Notes: generated from the sequence alone by a model not told the origin. A stretch of DNA of 64,000 nucleotides from Butyrivibrio sp. NC2007 (GCF_000421405.1 NZ_ATWY01000021.1:1-64000), one strand, 5' to 3'; shown: positions 43,572-52,304, counted from the stretch's first letter. Numbers and translations: made by a program.

Positions 43572-45593
43572 GGCCTCAATAACCTCAGGATATGCAAACT
43601 GTCCCAGGTGAACCTTATCAGGCGAAAGATACTTTTCATCTGTCTGCATATCTTCAGTGATCATATCAGAAAACAATGAAATAAAGCCTATACCATTTTC
43701 GCCACATCTGCGACAGAGTTCTTCGTTAAAATACTCTGTCGCTTTATTACGTTCAGCAGTAGTCCCTATTCTTGGATACTCTTCAGTTACAGGGCAGGTA
43801 TCGTTTTGTGAAGCAATAGGTCCCCAGCACAATACTTCATGCCCGAGGTCACTCAGCCACAAAAGAAATTCCATATAGTTATCAAGGATTTCATCTATTA
43901 TTGTCTTATAGTCTTTTCCCTGCCTCGCTGTCTGCTTAAAAACATGTGCACGCAGGTCAACCTCTCCAAGCACACACAGTATCTTTGCATCGGGAAGAAT
44001 AAAGTTTTTAAGAGCCCAGTCCAGTTTCTCCCTGAAGCGATTCGAGGATCCATACTGATTGCTCTTATAGGCAAGACATGGTCCGAAATGCAGTGTAGTA
44101 ATCGGATCATCAGATTTACGAGTACAGGTATTCACCTCATTCCCTATTGGTATAAACGATAGATTCTCATTCCCACTAAAGAAGTTGACATGAGAATCCC
44201 CTATTACAACCAGCGTATTATCTCGTATATGTCGTAAGAACGCATCGTCATAATTTGCCTTTTCTATAAACGATGCAGCCAAGTCATTGTCAGGAAGCAT
44301 GTCCTCATAGGAAATCAGCGTATCGATGATATGTAATGCCTGTTCAGCATCTTTCTTTGCTTTTGCTCCCTCAAGTTCATTAGAAATCTGTCCCAGCTCT
44401 TCTTCCAGTCTGTCGAAATGCTCCTTGTCATATAACTGCCGAAGTCCATACAGTTCCACATAAACACAAGATATCAGATCATCTATAGGAAGATTCTCAA
44501 TAAATCCCGGATTCTTTTGCAAAATATCTCTCAATTTCTTCATAAGTTCTCTATTCTTAACCGGCTCACTTTGACCTTCATCGGAATTGTTAAATTGTCC
44601 GCTAGACTCATTGGCATGATCTATAGACTCATCATCATCCCAGACCTCCTTGTAGCCATCCTTGAATTCCATCTGAGCCGCCTGTAGCATCTGCTTTGGT
44701 GTAAGCTTTTCCTGATAATATGGATTATCAAAGAGGTTTGCATTGTCCTCTCTCACTGAGTGCCCTTTTTCAAAAGAAATGGCATCAAAATCCTTTGAAA
44801 GCCACAAAAAGTCCCTATCCGAAATGGTGTCTATATTAAAAAATTCTCCTCCAAGCCTGAAGGAATGCCACTCCCTCAGAGCATATGCATCGCTATGCCT
44901 TTTTGCCACAAAGGTTCCATAAGTCTCAAACTCACTAAAAGAAGAACTCTGTATCTTATCTTCAGGAATTGCATTTAAGATCTTTTCCCAAAAATGAGCA
45001 CCGGGAATTACAGCATTACTCTCAATTTCTTGAATAAGCTCCTTCATATATTCAACATTAAAGAGCATATGCTCGGATATAAAGGATCTTTCTATTGTTT
45101 TTGAAAGTCCCGGAAGTATAATTCCCAAGGTGTCAAAGTATTCCTCGTGAAACTCATGCTTAAGGTCAAAATAGGGTTTCGTGGTACCTTCCGTGAACAT
45201 GTTTAATTTCCTACAGGGAATGGTGTCCCCATCCCATGTCATATAATATTCATCTTCACACAAAAAAGCATACTGCATCTTGAGAAACTGCTGGTAATAC
45301 CAGCCTGTTATCCCTCTTGGAAGCTCTCTGCCATTGAGAATATGCTTCATCCTATCGGCAACAACTTTGTGAACACTGTCAAAAGGGATAATGCTATCCT
45401 CATCTATAAACCCTACTTTTCCTTTAATCTCCGGGTTTGCGTTTAGTATATCTCCTACTTCGACTTTTCCAACAAAGCAGATATCCCCATAGGTTATATT
45501 ATCAATAATTCTTGGGTATAGTCCGATTAGTCTCTGACAATCAGCAGGAGTTATTACCACAAGTGTTTTAAAGTTGGTTTTAGAACTCTCCAT
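43548..45593 (-). CDS. DUF6492-like glycosyltransferase fused to an SGNH hydrolase-like domain
   Basis: A 681-residue protein. About 1-280: a DUF6492-type glycosyltransferase region (FKTLVVITPADCQRLIGLYP, GWYYQQFLKMQYAF, YYMTWDGDTIPCR with a WDGD metal-type motif, PYFDLKHEFHEEYF, FISEHMLFNVEYM). A helical, acidic linker covers about 300-470. About 480-681: SGNH-like region with LVVIGDSHVNFFSG (catalytic Ser in GDSH), LCVLGEVDLRAH, CWGPIAS and a terminal DKVHLGQFAYP that holds the Asp-x-x-His pair. The enzyme could add a sugar and acylate or deacylate it. It lies between the LicD group and the flagellin genes, but on its own unit, so linking it to flagellin is inference. Confidence 0.77.
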   Translation of the reverse strand: MESSKTNFKTLVVITPADCQRLIGLYPRIIDNITYGDICFVGKVEVGDILNANPEIKGKVGFIDEDSIIPFDSVHKVVADRMKHILNGRELPRGITGWYYQQFLKMQYAFLCEDEYYMTWDGDTIPCRKLNMFTEGTTKPYFDLKHEFHEEYFDTLGIILPGLSKTIERSFISEHMLFNVEYMKELIQEIESNAVIPGAHFWEKILNAIPEDKIQSSSFSEFETYGTFVAKRHSDAYALREWHSFRLGGEFFNIDTISDRDFLWLSKDFDAISFEKGHSVREDNANLFDNPYYQEKLTPKQMLQAAQMEFKDGYKEVWDDDESIDHANESSGQFNNSDEGQSEPVKNRELMKKLRDILQKNPGFIENLPIDDLISCVYVELYGLRQLYDKEHFDRLEEELGQISNELEGAKAKKDAEQALHIIDTLISYEDMLPDNDLAASFIEKANYDDAFLRHIRDNTLVVIGDSHVNFFSGNENLSFIPIGNEVNTCTRKSDDPITTLHFGPCLAYKSNQYGSSNRFREKLDWALKNFILPDAKILCVLGEVDLRAHVFKQTARQGKDYKTIIDEILDNYMEFLLWLSDLGHEVLCWGPIASQNDTCPVTEEYPRIGTTAERNKATEYFNEELCRRCGENGIGFISLFSDMITEDMQTDEKYLSPDKVHLGQFAYPEVIEALKSIGVI

Positions 45594-45674
45594 TTACATT
45601 CTCCCTGTTTAGATCAATGTATTTCTATATGTTTTATTGTATCACCAATTAGTGTTATATTGTGTATTAGCACT

Positions 45675-45702
45675 GAAAAAGAGCCCCGGAAAACCGGAGC
45701 TC
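45675..45702 (-). terminator. Intrinsic terminator after the downstream flagellin gene
   Basis: On the minus strand GAGCTCCGG-TTTT-CCGGGGCTC forms a 9-bp stem with one mismatch, followed by TTTTTC. It begins 57 bases after the stop. Confidence 0.9.
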
Positions 45703-45758
45703 TTTTTGGTAGTCGCAATGATCTAAACAGACGTTCAAATACATTTAGCCTACAGTTA

Positions 45759-46583
45759 TTAGCCAAGAAGAGACAGAACACCCTGATTTGACTGATTAGC
45801 CTGAGCCAGCATTGACTGTCCAGCCTGTGCAAGGATGTTGTTGTTAGAATACTTAACCATCTCTTTAGCCATATCTGTGTCACGGATCTGTGACTCAGCT
45901 GCCTGAGTATTCTCAGTTACGTTATCAAGGTTCTTGATTGTGTGCTCAAGTCTGTTCTGAATAGCACCAAGGTCTGATCTCTGCTTTGAAACACTCTGAA
46001 GAGCATTCTTAACAGCGTCCATTGCAGTACGAGCATTAGCGCCATCAGTGCCTGAAACGTCGACGTTACCAACACCGATGTTTGAAGCAGTCATCTTTGT
46101 GATGCTGATAGAAATCTGGTTTGTAGAACCAGTCTCTGTTCCAACCTGAAGCTTCTTGTCTGTAAAGGTTCCATCAAGAAGTGCCTGGTTGTTGAACTCT
46201 GTAGCAGAAGCTGTACGTGTGATCTCAGATGTAAGAGCCTTCATCTCAGACTGAATGTACTGACGGTCTGTTGACTGAAGAGTATCATTAGCAGCCTTTG
46301 TTGCCAGCTCGTTCATTCTCTGAAGCATATCATGTACTTCATTAAGAGCACCTTCAGCTGTCTGTACTGCAGAAATACCATCCTGAGCGTTTGCAGAAGC
46401 CTGTGTAAGACCTCTTACCTGACGTCTCATCTTTTCGGAAATTGCAAGACCTGCTGCATCATCTGCTGCTCTGTTGATCTTGTAGCCGGATGATAACTTC
46501 TCACTTGACTTAGCCTGAATACCAGTTGTGATACCAAGCTGTCTGTTTGCGTTCATTGCTGTGACGTTGTGTTGTACTACCAT
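45759..46583 (-). CDS. Flagellin, downstream copy
   Basis: A 274-residue flagellin. The N-terminal D0/D1 region (MVVQHNVTAMNANRQLGITT, SSEKLSSGYKINRAADDAAG, MRRQVRGLTQASANAQDGIS) and the C-terminal region (LGAIQNRLEHTIKNLDNVTE, SQIRDTDMAKEMVKYS, GQSMLAQANQSNQGVLSLLG) are intact and only a short D2-like centre remains. It follows a sister copy 249 bases upstream but has its own sigma-28 promoter, leader and terminator. FliS would bind the C-terminal helix. Flagellins of this class are often O-glycosylated in the central part, for which many sugar enzymes lie upstream. It may be a second filament subunit. Confidence 0.96.
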   Translation of the reverse strand: MVVQHNVTAMNANRQLGITTGIQAKSSEKLSSGYKINRAADDAAGLAISEKMRRQVRGLTQASANAQDGISAVQTAEGALNEVHDMLQRMNELATKAANDTLQSTDRQYIQSEMKALTSEITRTASATEFNNQALLDGTFTDKKLQVGTETGSTNQISISITKMTASNIGVGNVDVSGTDGANARTAMDAVKNALQSVSKQRSDLGAIQNRLEHTIKNLDNVTENTQAAESQIRDTDMAKEMVKYSNNNILAQAGQSMLAQANQSNQGVLSLLG

Positions 46584-46610
46584 AATATAATTCCTCCTTG
46601 AATTTGTACG

Positions 46611-46626
46611 GCAGCATCCTTGCTGC
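46611..46626 (-). promoter_or_regulatory. Candidate CsrA-binding hairpin in the flagellin leader
   Basis: On the minus strand GCAGC-AAGGAT-GCTGC forms a perfect 5-bp stem with GGA in the loop, about 28 bases before the ATG. GGA in a hairpin loop is the preferred CsrA site, and another GGA lies in the ribosome site (CAAGGAGGAATT). CsrA bound to both would block translation, with FliW releasing it; csrA and fliW are encoded at 52305-53009. Confidence 0.65.
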
Positions 46627-46695
46627 TCGTGTGCTTTGTTTTGAAATTACCTTTGTGCTGGCCAAAGATAATCTCTGTTCTTTTTTACACTTTTA

Positions 46696-46722
46696 TTATC
46701 GTCTATAAATGTAAAAACTTAA
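46696..46722 (-). promoter_or_regulatory. Sigma-28 promoter of the downstream flagellin gene
   Basis: On the minus strand TTAA (46719-46722), 15 bases, then GACGATAA (46696-46703). The spacing is the same as for the other flagellar promoters. The leader is about 110 bases. Confidence 0.75.
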
Positions 46723-46773
46723 TATGTAAAATTATAAACAAATTATAAACTTTTTAAGAATTCTAATTCTATG

Positions 46774-46803
46774 AAAAAGAGCTCCGGAAGTTTCCGGAGC
46801 CCT
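46774..46803 (-). terminator. Intrinsic terminator after the upstream flagellin gene
   Basis: On the minus strand GCTCCGGAAACTTCCGGAGC forms an 8-bp stem followed by TCTTTTTC. It begins about 29 bases after the stop. Confidence 0.9.
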
Positions 46804-46831
46804 TTGAATAATTCTAAACCGGTTTACTGTT

Positions 46832-47662
46832 TTACTGAAGAAGTGAAAGTACACCCTGGTTGGTCTGATTGGCCTGTGCAAGCATTGACTGACCTGCCTG
46901 TGCAAGGATGTTGTTATTGGAGTACTTAACCATCTCTTTAGCCATATCTGTATCACGGATCTGAGATTCAGCTGCCTGAGTATTCTCAGTTACATTGTCG
47001 AGGTTCTTGATTGTATGCTCAAGTCTGTTCTGTACAGCACCAAGATCGGACCTCTGCTTTGAAACGCTTTGAAGCGCGTTCTTAACAGCATCCATTGCAT
47101 TTCTGGCATTCACTCCACTTGACCCTGAGACATTGATCGCCGATCCGCTAATACCAATTGCCGAAGCAGACATCTTAACAATATTGATTGCTATCTGGTT
47201 AGTAGATCCTGACTCAGTTCCAACCTGAAGTTTCTTGTCCATGAAGGTTCCATCAAGAAGAGGCTGATTATTGAATTCCGTTGCAGCTGATGTACGGGAA
47301 ATCTCAGATGCAAGAGCGTTCATCTCAGACTGGATATATTCACGATCTGTTGACTGTAAAGTATCATTAGCAGCTTTTGTTGCCAGCTCGTTCATTCTCT
47401 GGAGCATATCATGAACTTCATTGAGAGCTCCTTCTGCGATCTGCACTGCAGAAATACCATCCTGAGCATTCTCTGAAGCCTGTGTAAGACCTCTTACCTG
47501 ACGTCTCATTTTTTCAGAAATCGCAAGACCTGCTGCATCATCTGCTGCTCTGTTGATCTTGTAACCTGATGATAACTTCTCACTTGACTTAGCCTGAACA
47601 CCTGTTGTAATGCCAAGCTGTCTGTTTGCATTCATCGCTGTGACGTTGTGTTGTACTACCAT
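46832..47662 (-). CDS. Flagellin, upstream copy
   Basis: A 276-residue flagellin, nearly the same as the downstream copy at both ends (MVVQHNVTAMNANRQLGITT; GQSMLAQANQTNQGVLSLLQ). The main differences lie in the centre at about 150-195, where INVSGSSGVN replaces the corresponding segment of the other copy. It has its own sigma-28 promoter and leader. The leader holds six GGA motifs. Two near-identical tandem copies may allow recombination or serve as differently regulated subunits. It encodes the main filament protein if expressed like hag; that is not shown by sequence. Confidence 0.96.
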   Translation of the reverse strand: MVVQHNVTAMNANRQLGITTGVQAKSSEKLSSGYKINRAADDAAGLAISEKMRRQVRGLTQASENAQDGISAVQIAEGALNEVHDMLQRMNELATKAANDTLQSTDREYIQSEMNALASEISRTSAATEFNNQPLLDGTFMDKKLQVGTESGSTNQIAINIVKMSASAIGISGSAINVSGSSGVNARNAMDAVKNALQSVSKQRSDLGAVQNRLEHTIKNLDNVTENTQAAESQIRDTDMAKEMVKYSNNNILAQAGQSMLAQANQTNQGVLSLLQ

Positions 47663-47773
47663 ATTTAATCCTCCATGAACGGGGCTCGCTTCCTTGCTGC
47701 CTTTCCATTTTTATTTGTGCAGTCCTACGCGGAGTCCCTTCCATGGCTGCTTTTGTTTTGTTTTACACTAAAG

Positions 47774-47800
47774 ATATCGGCATGTTTTCCCCCTTCTTAA
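47774..47800 (-). promoter_or_regulatory. Sigma-28 promoter of the upstream flagellin gene
   Basis: On the minus strand TTAA (47797-47800), 15 bases, GCCGATAT (47774-47781). The -10 is a textbook sigma-28 box. The leader is about 105 bases. Confidence 0.8.
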
Positions 47801-47876
47801 CCCCTCATGAATGATTTTTTCATATTTTTTTGCAATATTGAAACTTTTTTATTTTTTTTGCATTTTACCCTAAAGT

Positions 47877-47915
47877 AAAAAGGACTTGTAGCCGATAAAT
47901 AGGCTCAAGTCCTTT
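47877..47915 (-). terminator. Intrinsic terminator after the fliT-like gene
   Basis: On the minus strand AAAAGGACTTG-A-GCC pairs with GGC-TA-CAAGTCCTTTT around a 7-base loop, followed by a T-rich tail (ACTTT). It begins about 26 bases after the stop of the gene at 47941. Confidence 0.8.
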
Positions 47916-47940
47916 TGTGTGTTATTTAAATACAATTCAA

Positions 47941-48420
47941 TCAATTCTTCTTGTCCATGAACTGAGGTGGGATATTCTTGAAGTTGTTCATAGTCTGATA
48001 GTAGTTGAATGCGGCAGATGATGAGTTTCTGCTCTGATTCATATTCTCTCTTGCTGTACTGAAATATTTCTCTGCCAGTCTTTTATTTCGATGCTCAGAG
48101 GCCTCTATTGATGCGCTCTTACCGGTAATCTCCTGGATAAGCTTTTGCATTCTTTTTATTTGGTCCGCATACTGCTCTTTATGCTCGCCGATTTCCTCTT
48201 TTACCCGATCAAAGAGACTTTGAAAACCATCATCCAGTGAATTAATCTCATCGATCAGTTTGCTCTTGGCATCCACTGTTGCATCGAAAGCTGCTTCATC
48301 CACCTTCCCGGAATCACTTAAAATATCTGCTTGTTTTGTATTCTGCTCTTCTATCCTGGTAAGTATCTCTACCTTCTTCTGAAGGCTCTCCTCTAGCATA
48401 TCCAGACTGGCTGATATCAT
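47941..48420 (-). CDS. Putative flagellar export chaperone (FlgN/FliT-like)
   Basis: A 159-residue all-helical protein. MISASLDMLEESLQKKVEIL and later heptad-like stretches (KRMQKLIQEITGKSASIEAS) fit a small flagellar chaperone or coiled-coil protein. It follows fliS by 10 bases and closes the flaG-fliD-fliS unit, the usual slot for FliT in Firmicutes. Detailed motifs are weak, so the name rests on length, helix content and place. FliT would bind FliD. Confidence 0.6.
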   Translation of the reverse strand: MISASLDMLEESLQKKVEILTRIEEQNTKQADILSDSGKVDEAAFDATVDAKSKLIDEINSLDDGFQSLFDRVKEEIGEHKEQYADQIKRMQKLIQEITGKSASIEASEHRNKRLAEKYFSTARENMNQSRNSSSAAFNYYQTMNNFKNIPPQFMDKKN

Positions 48421-48430
48421 GTTATCCCCC

Positions 48431-48835
48431 TTATGCGTCCTTCACCATGATGTTATTAGCCTTCATTACCTGAACCCAATTGTCCCTGATAGCATGCATA
48501 TGAGAGTTGACCTCGCCAACAATCTCTCTGTCTTTTGTAATGTTTGCTTCAACCAAACGTCTTGCTATGTAGGAATACATGTTCTCAAAATCCTGAGCAA
48601 CGGGATATTTCATGTCCAGCGTATTTCGAAGGTAATCTATTATCTTCTCAGTCTTAATTATATTTGTGTGGGCTTTTTGAATATCTTTGTTTTCAATCGC
48701 AAAATCGGCGATATTCAAAAATTTGATAGCTCCGTCATAGAGCATCAATGTGAGTTCCGGCCCACTGGCAGCATTTACTTTATTGTTCTTGTACTGTGCA
48801 TATGCAGCTCTCTGTTGTGCTGTAAGTACCGGCAT
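48431..48835 (-). CDS. fliS: Flagellin export chaperone FliS
   Basis: A 134-residue helical protein. YAQYKNNKVNAASGPELTLM and LYDGAIKFLNIADFAIENKD are the FliS signature, followed by KTEKIIDYLRNTLDMKYPVA and MYSYIARRLVEANITKD. FliS binds the C-terminal helix of flagellin and holds it for export. Its gene lies 43 bases after fliD in the flaG-fliD-fliS unit. In B. subtilis FliW, CsrA and flagellin form a control loop in which FliS also acts. Ribosome site GAGAGG is present. Confidence 0.93.
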   Translation of the reverse strand: MPVLTAQQRAAYAQYKNNKVNAASGPELTLMLYDGAIKFLNIADFAIENKDIQKAHTNIIKTEKIIDYLRNTLDMKYPVAQDFENMYSYIARRLVEANITKDREIVGEVNSHMHAIRDNWVQVMKANNIMVKDA

Positions 48836-48878
48836 ATTCTCTACCTCTCATCATTTATTCTGGTATATTTAATGACTA

Positions 48879-50411
48879 TCAGCCACCACCAAAGAAACTT
48901 GACAGTGATCCACTTGCAGAGTTTATCTTAGACAGGGCACTCTCCATAGAAGAAAACTGTTTGTAATATTTATCCTGAGCGGCTTCCAAGGCCTTCTGAG
49001 CGTCTGATATCTTTGTGTTATAAGCGCTATACTGAGAGGCCATAAGCTTATCTTCATAAATCGTAAATGAGCTACTGTACTGTGTACCTTTCATCAGATC
49101 ACCCATTTTTGAATACAGTGATCTTGAAAGTTCTGTAAAGAAACTCTGTACCATCTCCGGGTCAGTTGAAATTGCACTTCTTAAGAGATCTGTATTGCCA
49201 CTTGAAACACTATCATCCGCATCGCCATCGATATGGAGCAGGTCTCTTTCATTCTCTTCAGTACCGAAATAACTTCCCGTAGATATTCCAAAGCTTGCCA
49301 GTGATAATCTGCTGGCAGATCCATCCTTCATGGTGATATCAATTCCGGTTGTCATAACGCTTTTCATAGCATTTCGGATAGAAGAAATGGTCTCATCACC
49401 GCTAAGCAGTCCTGTTTTGATTTTGTTTTCCCACTCCTCGACTTCCTTATCAGACATTTCTTCTTTCTGTTCGTCGGTGAGCATACTGTATTTCTTAGCC
49501 GGGTCAGCATTATAAAGAGTAGCGAACTCTTTCATAAGATCATTATACTCTTTTATAAGCTTCTTTACATTATCATAAATACCGCTGGTATCCTGCTGAG
49601 TAGTAAGTGTTATTCCTGTCGCCTTTTCCTTTGCGGTAATTGTAAGGCCGTTGATTTCAAACACATTATTCTCTGATGTATATTCAACACCATTGAGTTT
49701 AATCTTAGCGCTTGATCCTGCAATGTAGTTAGAACTGTTCTCCTCAGAATCACCACTGAGAGTAAGGCCTAACTTCTGCATTGCATCTGTTGCGTCTTTA
49801 ATATGGAATGCAGACTTTGCTCCTTCCTTCTGGGAAGCCACAAAAAATCTGCCATTCTTTTCATCATAGTTAAAATCAAGTTTTGTGCCACTTACTGATG
49901 AAGCACCTTTTAACTTATTTAGAATGCTGGAAATTGTATCTCCCTCAGCAATATCAACTGCAAGGATATCATTCTCATCATCACCGATCTGGAACTTGAT
50001 CTGGTCACCGGGATTAATGCGAAGATCTGAAATTGATGTAGAAGCTTTGGCATTCTCTCCGTTAACCTTAACCTCATTTCCGGTAAGGTATGCAGACTTT
50101 GCAAGATCTGTTATATCGAGGGTCTGCGAAGAATTCATAGCAGATCCGGAAGTAACTATTGATACTGCATTTGAGTTGCTGGCCGATGTTGTCTTCTTGG
50201 TATACGCCGTTGAAAAACGCATATTTGACAACGCGCCGTTATAGAAGGAAACAACCTTCTTGTTGAGTTCTTTAAACTTATCCTGCTTCCAAGAGAGTTT
50301 TTTCTGATCTCCCTGAAAGTTCTGTAACTTGGTTTTCTTAGTACTGGTAAGAGCTGTTATGATACTCTCAGTATCCAGGCCCGAGTTCATTCCCGTAATT
50401 CGTATAGGCAT
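48879..50411 (-). CDS. fliD: Flagellar filament cap protein FliD
   Basis: A 510-residue protein. ITGMNSGLDTESIITALTST at the start is the FliD N-terminal signature, and the C-terminal region (FTIYEDKLMASQYSAYNTKI, ALSKINSASGSLSSFFG) holds the coiled part of the cap. The middle is a variable beta region. FliD sits at the filament tip and helps flagellin fold. AAAGGAG precedes the start. It follows flaG by 61 bases; both are probably read from the sigma-28 promoter at 51050. Confidence 0.95.
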   Translation of the reverse strand: MPIRITGMNSGLDTESIITALTSTKKTKLQNFQGDQKKLSWKQDKFKELNKKVVSFYNGALSNMRFSTAYTKKTTSASNSNAVSIVTSGSAMNSSQTLDITDLAKSAYLTGNEVKVNGENAKASTSISDLRINPGDQIKFQIGDDENDILAVDIAEGDTISSILNKLKGASSVSGTKLDFNYDEKNGRFFVASQKEGAKSAFHIKDATDAMQKLGLTLSGDSEENSSNYIAGSSAKIKLNGVEYTSENNVFEINGLTITAKEKATGITLTTQQDTSGIYDNVKKLIKEYNDLMKEFATLYNADPAKKYSMLTDEQKEEMSDKEVEEWENKIKTGLLSGDETISSIRNAMKSVMTTGIDITMKDGSASRLSLASFGISTGSYFGTEENERDLLHIDGDADDSVSSGNTDLLRSAISTDPEMVQSFFTELSRSLYSKMGDLMKGTQYSSSFTIYEDKLMASQYSAYNTKISDAQKALEAAQDKYYKQFSSMESALSKINSASGSLSSFFGGG

Positions 50412-50472
50412 AGTGTTTCTCCTTTCTCAATCCGTGAGCTTGTTACATGGAATTCCTTTTCCATACAAGGGG

Positions 50473-50943
50473 TTATCGCTTCTCGTCAACCATGATCCCG
50501 GCAATTTCCCAAACCTTGGCTATCATATCCAGAGTCTCTTCCGGAGGAAATTCCTTGATAACCTTCTTTGTCTCCTTGTCAACCATCTTGATGGTCACAC
50601 GGTTTGTCTTATCATGGATTCCAAAAACAGCTTCAGCGTTGGACTTAACGTTCTTGGTCATCTCAGATATTGCCTTTCTGACCTTCTCGTTATCCTCCTG
50701 GATCTGTTCCTCAGTTTCAGCATACCTTTCTCTGGCCTGTGTATAAGCCTGAGTGCCACTCTGAGCGTCATGACCTGAATCCGCAGAATTATCGGCAGCT
50801 TCAACCTTAAGTTCAATTGTTGGCGCTGCTTCCTGATTTACAATCTCTGACTGCGACTGATTCTGTTCCTGTACCTGTGTCCTTACCTGTGGCTGTGTCT
50901 GCTGAATCAGCGGACTAAAGCCGTTAATTGCATCCATTCCCAT
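50473..50943 (-). CDS. flaG: FlaG family protein
   Basis: A 156-residue protein. The last 55 residues (VFGIHDKTNRVTIKMVDKET, KKVIKEFPPEETLDMIAKVW, EIAGIMVDEKR) form the FlaG domain. The first 75 are Gln-rich and low complexity. FlaG is found with fliD and influences filament length in some bacteria. GGAGG precedes the start. It is the first gene after the sigma-28 promoter at 51050-51076, heading the fliD-fliS unit. Confidence 0.9.
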   Translation of the reverse strand: MGMDAINGFSPLIQQTQPQVRTQVQEQNQSQSEIVNQEAAPTIELKVEAADNSADSGHDAQSGTQAYTQARERYAETEEQIQEDNEKVRKAISEMTKNVKSNAEAVFGIHDKTNRVTIKMVDKETKKVIKEFPPEETLDMIAKVWEIAGIMVDEKR

Positions 50944-51049
50944 AATCTTATACCTCCATGACCTCCATGTCTTAACCGGGTATCAACGTGTTCTATCGCA
51001 ACATTTTATGCACAAAAACAAAAGGTTTGTACACGATTTCTTATCCTTT

Positions 51050-51076
51050 ATATCGGTAATGAAGATTATAACTTTA
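51050..51076 (-). promoter_or_regulatory. Sigma-28 promoter of the flaG-fliD-fliS unit
   Basis: On the minus strand TAAAGTTA (from 51076), then ACCGATAT (51050-51057), with 15 bases between TAAA and the -10. About 107 bases separate it from ATG 50943. Confidence 0.8.
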
Positions 51077-51120
51077 TGTTTTCAGGTGTTAAAAATGAAG
51101 AATTAATAAAAATTTTAGAA

Positions 51121-52227
51121 TTACAGGGTTAAAACTTCGGGAAGTAATTTGGTATAGGCAAACTTTTCGAATACTTTTTTCTGTCCGCTTTGTGCAATTT
51201 CTTTTCTCTCATCATCATTTTCAAGGTAATATGCAGTCTTCTCGATGAATTCTTCCGGCGAACGGACAATAACAAGGTCTTTATCTTCTTCGAAGTACTC
51301 TGCTATTTCATCCTGATATGTTGTAATAAGGAACCCTCCTGATCCCAGCACGTCCATAACACGAAGAGGAATTCCTGATGGGATGCATCTGAAAGTCATA
51401 TTGATGTTGATCTTGCTGTTATGGAATATATAGGGCATCTGAGAGTTGTAATCGGCAAGTCCAAGGCAATTCACACCGGGGATAGGCCTCGCATCAGGCG
51501 TTGTATAAAGCGTTGTGTCAAAGCAATCTCCCAGAGCTTCAAGTATTTTACGGCGCTCGGTCACTGTTACTTTTTTCCTGATGATATCAAGGATCACGCG
51601 GTCATAATCAACGCTGTATTTGCCTGTATCCTCAAACCTGATGAAGCTCCTAAGCGTTTCCATCAGGGAGTCGTCAATAACTCTGTTGTCAGAGATAATG
51701 TCTTTTCCATAAACCAGTTGTTGCGCTTTGATCACGTCTTCCAGATAATCCTTAAGTTCATCCGGAAATAATGCCTGATCAAAGAAATTGAATTCGTTAT
51801 CATAAAGATTTCCAAGGAAAGTTACATCATGCATGTAAGATTCAGGTGTCGTAGTAAGATCAAGGCTCCTAAGCCTTTCTTCATTCACCCCGAGAGGCGT
51901 ATGATAAACATGCTTCGCGCCAAGAGTTTTCAGCTCTTCACAAAGTCTTTTGTCGAATATATGTATACGGTTTTCTTCATAAGAAATAGTACTTGAGTAA
52001 AGCGGATAATGCGGACAATCAAAGACCCATGACACATAGATACTATGATGTTCATGACAGGCTTCTGCCACTTCAGGGAAATAGTCAAAACTAAAAACGC
52101 AGTCGTAATCTCTTTTCCCTATATCATCATGATCGCGGAAGGTCTCAACCTCATGCCCGAGTCTCTTCATGGCATCCCGGCAATCCTCGCCGTTAAATTC
52201 ATCCCAGTCGTAGTAAAGTATCCGCAT
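51121..52227 (-). CDS. CgeB/DUF3880-type glycosyltransferase in the flagellar cluster
   Basis: A 368-residue protein from ATG 52227, five bases after GGGAG; a TTG upstream would start inside the csrA terminator. RILYYDWDEFNGEDCRDAMK at the start, then FDYFPEVAEACHEHHSIYVS and WVFDCPHYPLYSS fit DUF3880; the C-terminal GT-B-like half has INMTFRCIPSGIPLRVMDVL, GSGGFLITTYQDE and DDERKEIAQSGQKKVFEKFA, the usual donor-side helix. No membrane segment is seen. It lies between csrA and flaG, where flagellin glycosyltransferases are found in related bacteria, so flagellin is the likely acceptor. Confidence 0.78.
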   Translation of the reverse strand: MRILYYDWDEFNGEDCRDAMKRLGHEVETFRDHDDIGKRDYDCVFSFDYFPEVAEACHEHHSIYVSWVFDCPHYPLYSSTISYEENRIHIFDKRLCEELKTLGAKHVYHTPLGVNEERLRSLDLTTTPESYMHDVTFLGNLYDNEFNFFDQALFPDELKDYLEDVIKAQQLVYGKDIISDNRVIDDSLMETLRSFIRFEDTGKYSVDYDRVILDIIRKKVTVTERRKILEALGDCFDTTLYTTPDARPIPGVNCLGLADYNSQMPYIFHNSKININMTFRCIPSGIPLRVMDVLGSGGFLITTYQDEIAEYFEEDKDLVIVRSPEEFIEKTAYYLENDDERKEIAQSGQKKVFEKFAYTKLLPEVLTL

Positions 52228-52255
52228 TGCATCTCCCACATACACATTTACTGCC

Positions 52256-52287
52256 AAAAAACGCCCTGCACAGGTTGTGCAGAGCGC
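52256..52287 (-). terminator. Intrinsic terminator after csrA
   Basis: On the minus strand CGCTCTGCACA-ACC-TGTGCAGGGCG followed by TTTTTT. It lies 18 bases after the csrA stop and before the glycosyltransferase, which therefore needs read-through or its own promoter. Confidence 0.88.
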
Positions 52288-52304
52288 TTGTAATCACACA
52301 AAAA

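Noticed and set aside
47871..47898. TAAA-N16-GCCGATAA on the plus strand
   Set aside because: It looks like a sigma-28 promoter but overlaps the terminator stem of the fliT-like gene and would read only antisense into that gene; the match follows from the hairpin sequence.
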